Positions 3,742-6,094 of a stretch of DNA of 6,094 nt are shown here, in pieces (the first letter of the stretch is position 1; each line of letters begins with the position of its first letter). Under the pieces are notes generated by a model. The model made no database searches. It was not told the DNA's origin and saw only the letters and a program-made list of their open reading frames with translations. Origin of the DNA: Chlamydiia bacterium (lineage in GTDB: Bacteria > Chlamydiota > Chlamydiia > Chlamydiales > JACKPQ01); the NCBI GenBank assembly GCA_030433395.1, contig JAUILX010000066.1, forward strand, positions 1-6,094. The letters run 5' to 3'. The position numbers and the translations under genes are program-made.

Positions 3742-6094
3742 GAAAAACAAGAAGCAGTTGAAATTCCCGATGAGTACATTTGCCCCATCACTCACCAGCT
3801 CATGTATGATCCTGTGATGGCAGCAGACGGAGAGACCTATGAGCGAGAGGCGATCGAACGTCATTTAGCCTCCAATGAAAACAGTCCGTTGCACGGAGAC
3901 ATCCTTGGTCATAAAATGCTGACACCTAACCGAGCCTTAAAACGCACCATAGAAAACTTTCGTAAAAAGATGAAAACAGCTGATAATGAACTCTATCTAC
4001 CTACATCGCTTGTGCAAGACTGCCAAGCAGCCGTCATTGCCCAAGACGTCGCAAAAACCAAAACCCTTTTACAAAAAGAGCCCCGACTATTTCAGCACAA
4101 ATTTGAAAACAACCAAAGCCTACTAGAGCTTAGCTTTCAGACCACCCCCGATACCGTCAAAGCTATCCTAGCCCTATATCCCCAAACCCAAAAACCCCCA
4201 CTTACAGACATATTATGTGCTAAAATCTCCAAAGCCCTCGGTCACCAAGGACTACAAGCCCTGCTTGCCGCCTACAGCAGCACCACTTCACTCAATACCC
4301 GTCTAGAATCAGCCATTAGCCACAAATCCATCGACTACGCCAAAGCTCTGCTTAAACTAGGAGCAGACCCCGGCCAGGCTAACGCAGCCGGCCAAAGCCT
4401 CCTTCACCTAGCCATCGATGCCGATAGCAAAGCCCTCATCAGCATCCTATTACAAAACGGTGCCGATCCCAAACAGCCTAACACAGCCGACCAAAGCCCC
4501 ATAGAGTATGCCACTCTCGCAAACAAACCCCACCTTGCAAACCACATAGCCTTCCAAAAAAACAAACTCCGAGTCCACCCCCACCTCACACCCCTACAAA
4601 AACAAGTCGACCAGCTCGTGTCCATGCAGATCGCCACCTTGCAAACCCTAGAAAAAATCACCAATCACCTAGATCCCCAAAACTGTCAACTCGTCAAACA
4701 AGACATCAACAACCTGCACCAAAAACTCTCTACCATCCTAGCCACACCTGCCGCATACCCCAAACCAAAACGCGCCCAAGCCGGCAAACCCGTTCAACCA
4801 GCCACACCTCAAAATATCCGTCAAAGCGACCTCATCGAGCTCCTCAACCAACACTTCCAAGATCTAGACACCCTTCTGCGCCTCTTCCAAAACGGCGAGC
4901 TGAAACTCGGACAAAATCCCCAACACACCCTCATCCTCCACTACGCCAGCGCAGGACTGCTCATGCGCATCTTTCATCTCCTTGGCATCGCCTCCAACCA
5001 AAAACAACTTCCCCAGCTCTTTACCGACGAACAAAGCCCCTTTGAAAGACCCACCGCCTACGAATACCGCGGCCAGCTCATGCATCACCTCTTCAAATTC
5101 AGCGGCTGCACCCTAGCCCTCATCAACACAGCCAAAGCCCTTCAGCCCCTTTCTCGAGCCATCCAAAACCTCAAAAACACCGGCCAAGCCACCCTCGATC
5201 CACAAGAGCTCAGCAACCTACCCATCCACAAAATCGCCCGTATCACCGAAGGCATAGAAGACACCGTCAAAGACCAACTCAGAGCCACAGAAGACATCGA
5301 CCAATACCTATCAGAGTTTGCCATCCTAAACCAGCAAGCCCAAGCCCTCCGCAACAAAAACCCCACCCTATGGCAACAAGCCGGCCTCCTCCACTTTTCC
5401 ATCACCACCCTCTCATGTGCCCTAGGCCAACGCCTCAAAGACATCTCAGCCTACCCAGCCTATCAAACCCTAAAAAACAAACTCACCCAAGCAGATCCCA
5501 ACGCTATCCAAACAACCACCCTTGCAGACAAAACCTACACCGTTACCCTCTTTGAAAGCGATCGCCTACGCTTTGGTCACGCTTACAACCACCAAAACCT
5601 AGCCCCCGGAAAAGCCAACGTAGAACAACTCAGAGAAAAAACCTTCACCCTCCTCACCCCAGACCAGCTCATCCAGCGCCTAGAGCTTGCCACCAAACTT
5701 GCGCCCACCAGAGCCGGCCGCCAAGAACCTATTCCGCTCTTCTTCCAAGAGACCAACCAACGTTTTGGACTTTCCAACCAACAGCTAACAGCACTTAGCC
5801 AAGCCTTTACCAGCTCCAGCCAACAGCCCCAATCATTAAGCAAAGTTGAAAGGCCAGAAGCACCAAAAAGGCTAGCAGTCCCCGCAATGGCCTTTGGAAA
5901 AGCTAAATGGGCAAAATACTTCGGAGACATCGGCGTAGAGCCGCCATTGCCAAACAATATCAACCAAATCCTAAACAGCCCCTGCCCCATATGGCTCGAC
6001 AAAAAGGTATATGAAACCCATATGCTAACCCTGATACCAAGCCACATCAATGGCAAGCAGCTAACCTTAGAGAGCCTAGGGGAGCTCGTCAAAA
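3511..6094 (+). CDS. Large ubiquitin-like/U-box/ankyrin protein, probable secreted effector; 3' end outside window
   Basis: The frame stays open for 861 codons to the window edge. Modules in order: residues 1-77, ubiquitin-like, ending in GLGGAG (72-77); 87-150, U-box, starting DEYICPITHQLMYDPV, then DGETYEREAIERHL (106-119), SPLHGD (125-130) and LTPNRALKRTIENF (137-150). With one cysteine (C91) it cannot be a zinc RING. I93 and P126 align with the E2-contact Ile and Pro of CHIP; H95 replaces its Phe. Next come helical sequence, ankyrin-like repeats (about 261-350, with LLKLGADP and LLQNGADP), a coiled-coil-like stretch (about 359-415), unrecognised helical sequence (about 430-785), and from about 791 a chlamydial module (KWAKYFGDIGVEPPLP, LNSPCPIW). 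There is no signal peptide or membrane segment. A U-box recruits ubiquitin-charged E2 enzymes, which bacteria lack, so action in the host cell, perhaps after type III secretion, is likely but inferred. Substrate unknown; ankyrin repeats may bind it. Confidence 0.9.
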   Translation, partial: MSRQPKITLKVQQKPVEFTVEGTHLKAYDVLGQNALRIDGPTQVADRKRCFTALKKSHLILNGNQLTILAKGLGGAGEKQEAVEIPDEYICPITHQLMYDPVMAADGETYEREAIERHLASNENSPLHGDILGHKMLTPNRALKRTIENFRKKMKTADNELYLPTSLVQDCQAAVIAQDVAKTKTLLQKEPRLFQHKFENNQSLLELSFQTTPDTVKAILALYPQTQKPPLTDILCAKISKALGHQGLQALLAAYSSTTSLNTRLESAISHKSIDYAKALLKLGADPGQANAAGQSLLHLAIDADSKALISILLQNGADPKQPNTADQSPIEYATLANKPHLANHIAFQKNKLRVHPHLTPLQKQVDQLVSMQIATLQTLEKITNHLDPQNCQLVKQDINNLHQKLSTILATPAAYPKPKRAQAGKPVQPATPQNIRQSDLIELLNQHFQDLDTLLRLFQNGELKLGQNPQHTLILHYASAGLLMRIFHLLGIASNQKQLPQLFTDEQSPFERPTAYEYRGQLMHHLFKFSGCTLALINTAKALQPLSRAIQNLKNTGQATLDPQELSNLPIHKIARITEGIEDTVKDQLRATEDIDQYLSEFAILNQQAQALRNKNPTLWQQAGLLHFSITTLSCALGQRLKDISAYPAYQTLKNKLTQADPNAIQTTTLADKTYTVTLFESDRLRFGHAYNHQNLAPGKANVEQLREKTFTLLTPDQLIQRLELATKLAPTRAGRQEPIPLFFQETNQRFGLSNQQLTALSQAFTSSSQQPQSLSKVERPEAPKRLAVPAMAFGKAKWAKYFGDIGVEPPLPNNINQILNSPCPIWLDKKVYETHMLTLIPSHINGKQLTLESLGELVK
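3769..3960 (+). other. U-box domain (residues 87-150)
   Basis: The segment keeps the full U-box pattern: a hydrophobic-Cys-Pro-Ile entry, LM.DPV, DG.TYER..I..HL, the SPL turn, and the terminal LTPNRALK...I helix. It shows no zinc-ligand set. It resembles U-boxes of plants and protists, which suggests an ancestral gain from a eukaryote. It is the most certain domain in the large protein. Confidence 0.92.
4291..4560 (+). other. Ankyrin-like repeats (residues about 261-350)
   Basis: Two adjacent units show the ankyrin pattern clearly: AKALLKLGADPGQANAAGQS and ISILLQNGADPKQPNTADQS, each ending in the GADP turn and followed by an LLHLAI or PIEYAT helix start. A degenerate earlier unit begins near 261, and a third fades after about residue 345. 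Such repeats usually bind proteins. Confidence 0.75.
4585..4755 (+). other. Coiled-coil-like segment (residues about 359-415)
   Basis: Leucine, isoleucine, valine and methionine recur at three- and four-residue intervals (LTPLQKQVDQLVSMQIATLQ, and again around LHQKLSTIL), amid Gln, Lys and Asp. A proline and acidic linker near 391-393 breaks it into two helices. A proline-rich linker (about 416-433) separates it from the next helical region. It could mediate oligomerisation; U-box ligases often act as dimers. Confidence 0.45.
5881..6094 (+). other. Start of a conserved chlamydial C-terminal module (residues 791-861 and beyond)
   Basis: The sequence KWAKYFGDIGVEPPLP (799-814), followed by ILNSPCPIW (820-828), KKVYETHML (831-839), LIPSHINGKQLTL (841-853) and LGELVK (856-861), matches my memory of a module at the C-terminal ends of many hypothetical proteins of Parachlamydia-type chlamydiae, several of which carry F-box or similar ubiquitin-related heads. 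In those proteins the module continues for well over 100 residues, so most of it lies beyond this window. Its function is unknown to me. Confidence 0.6.

Noticed and set aside
3769..3960. RING finger instead of U-box
   Set aside because: Only one cysteine is present in the domain, so the zinc-binding pattern of a RING is impossible, while the U-box pattern is complete.
5370..5555. Plus-strand 61-codon frame inside the large gene
   Set aside because: It is a proline/histidine/serine-rich shadow in another frame of the A+C-rich region, with no start signal.
3591..6092. Several minus-strand open frames opposite the large gene (for example 4404-4664, 4864-5088, 5142-5444, 5583-6092)
   Set aside because: They are antisense to a continuous 861-codon frame with recognisable domains. 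Their openness follows from the A+C bias of the plus strand, and their peptides (rich in Trp, Ser, Arg, Cys) look like no known family.
1..6094. tRNA, rRNA, CRISPR array or replication origin
   Set aside because: I saw no cloverleaf, no conserved rRNA blocks, no regularly spaced repeats and no DnaA-box cluster on either strand.

Overview
The window looks like a piece of the chromosome of an environmental (amoeba- or protist-associated) chlamydia. Three things suggest this. A PhnP-like hydrolase gene sits directly upstream of hflX, an arrangement I remember from Chlamydia genomes. The HflX carries an unusual Gly-Glu-Gly-Glu-Lys loop. Downstream lies a large eukaryote-like gene that ends in a module I recall only from hypothetical proteins of Parachlamydia-type organisms. 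These attributions rest on memory and motif reading, not on a search.

Layout. At the extreme left edge a leftward gene begins: only its start codon and Shine-Dalgarno site are inside the window. An AT-rich divergent intergenic region (about 5-297) follows, with a dyad and weak candidate promoters. Next comes a tight rightward operon of three housekeeping genes: a PhnP-like metallo-beta-lactamase-fold hydrolase (298-1080), the ribosome-associated GTPase hflX (1073-2365, 8-nt overlap) and radC (2362-3051, 4-nt ATGA overlap).

The stretch 3052-3510 is a junction. It holds a decayed N-terminal fragment of an IS630-type transposase with an in-frame stop, two perfect 16-bp palindromes, a small unassigned ORF, and a candidate promoter and strong Shine-Dalgarno site for the next gene.

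From 3511 to the right edge one reading frame of at least 861 codons stays open and runs out of the window. It encodes a modular protein: an N-terminal segment of about 75 residues that resembles ubiquitin and has a Gly-Gly pair at the expected place; a well-preserved U-box (E3 ubiquitin-ligase fold); helical sequence; about three ankyrin-like repeats; a coiled-coil-like segment; a long helical region of unknown fold; and the start of the conserved chlamydial module. Its middle section has a striking A+C-rich coding strand, unlike the operon upstream and less marked at its own two ends, which suggests a composite origin.

How it fits together: the operon is ordinary bacterial maintenance (phosphodiesterase-type hydrolysis, ribosome rescue or splitting, a JAMM-fold protein). 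The U-box gene is accessory, sits beside mobile-element debris, and most plausibly encodes a secreted effector that manipulates host ubiquitin signalling. This last point is inference. The strongest candidate for something undescribed is the ubiquitin-like head fused directly to a U-box in a bacterial protein.
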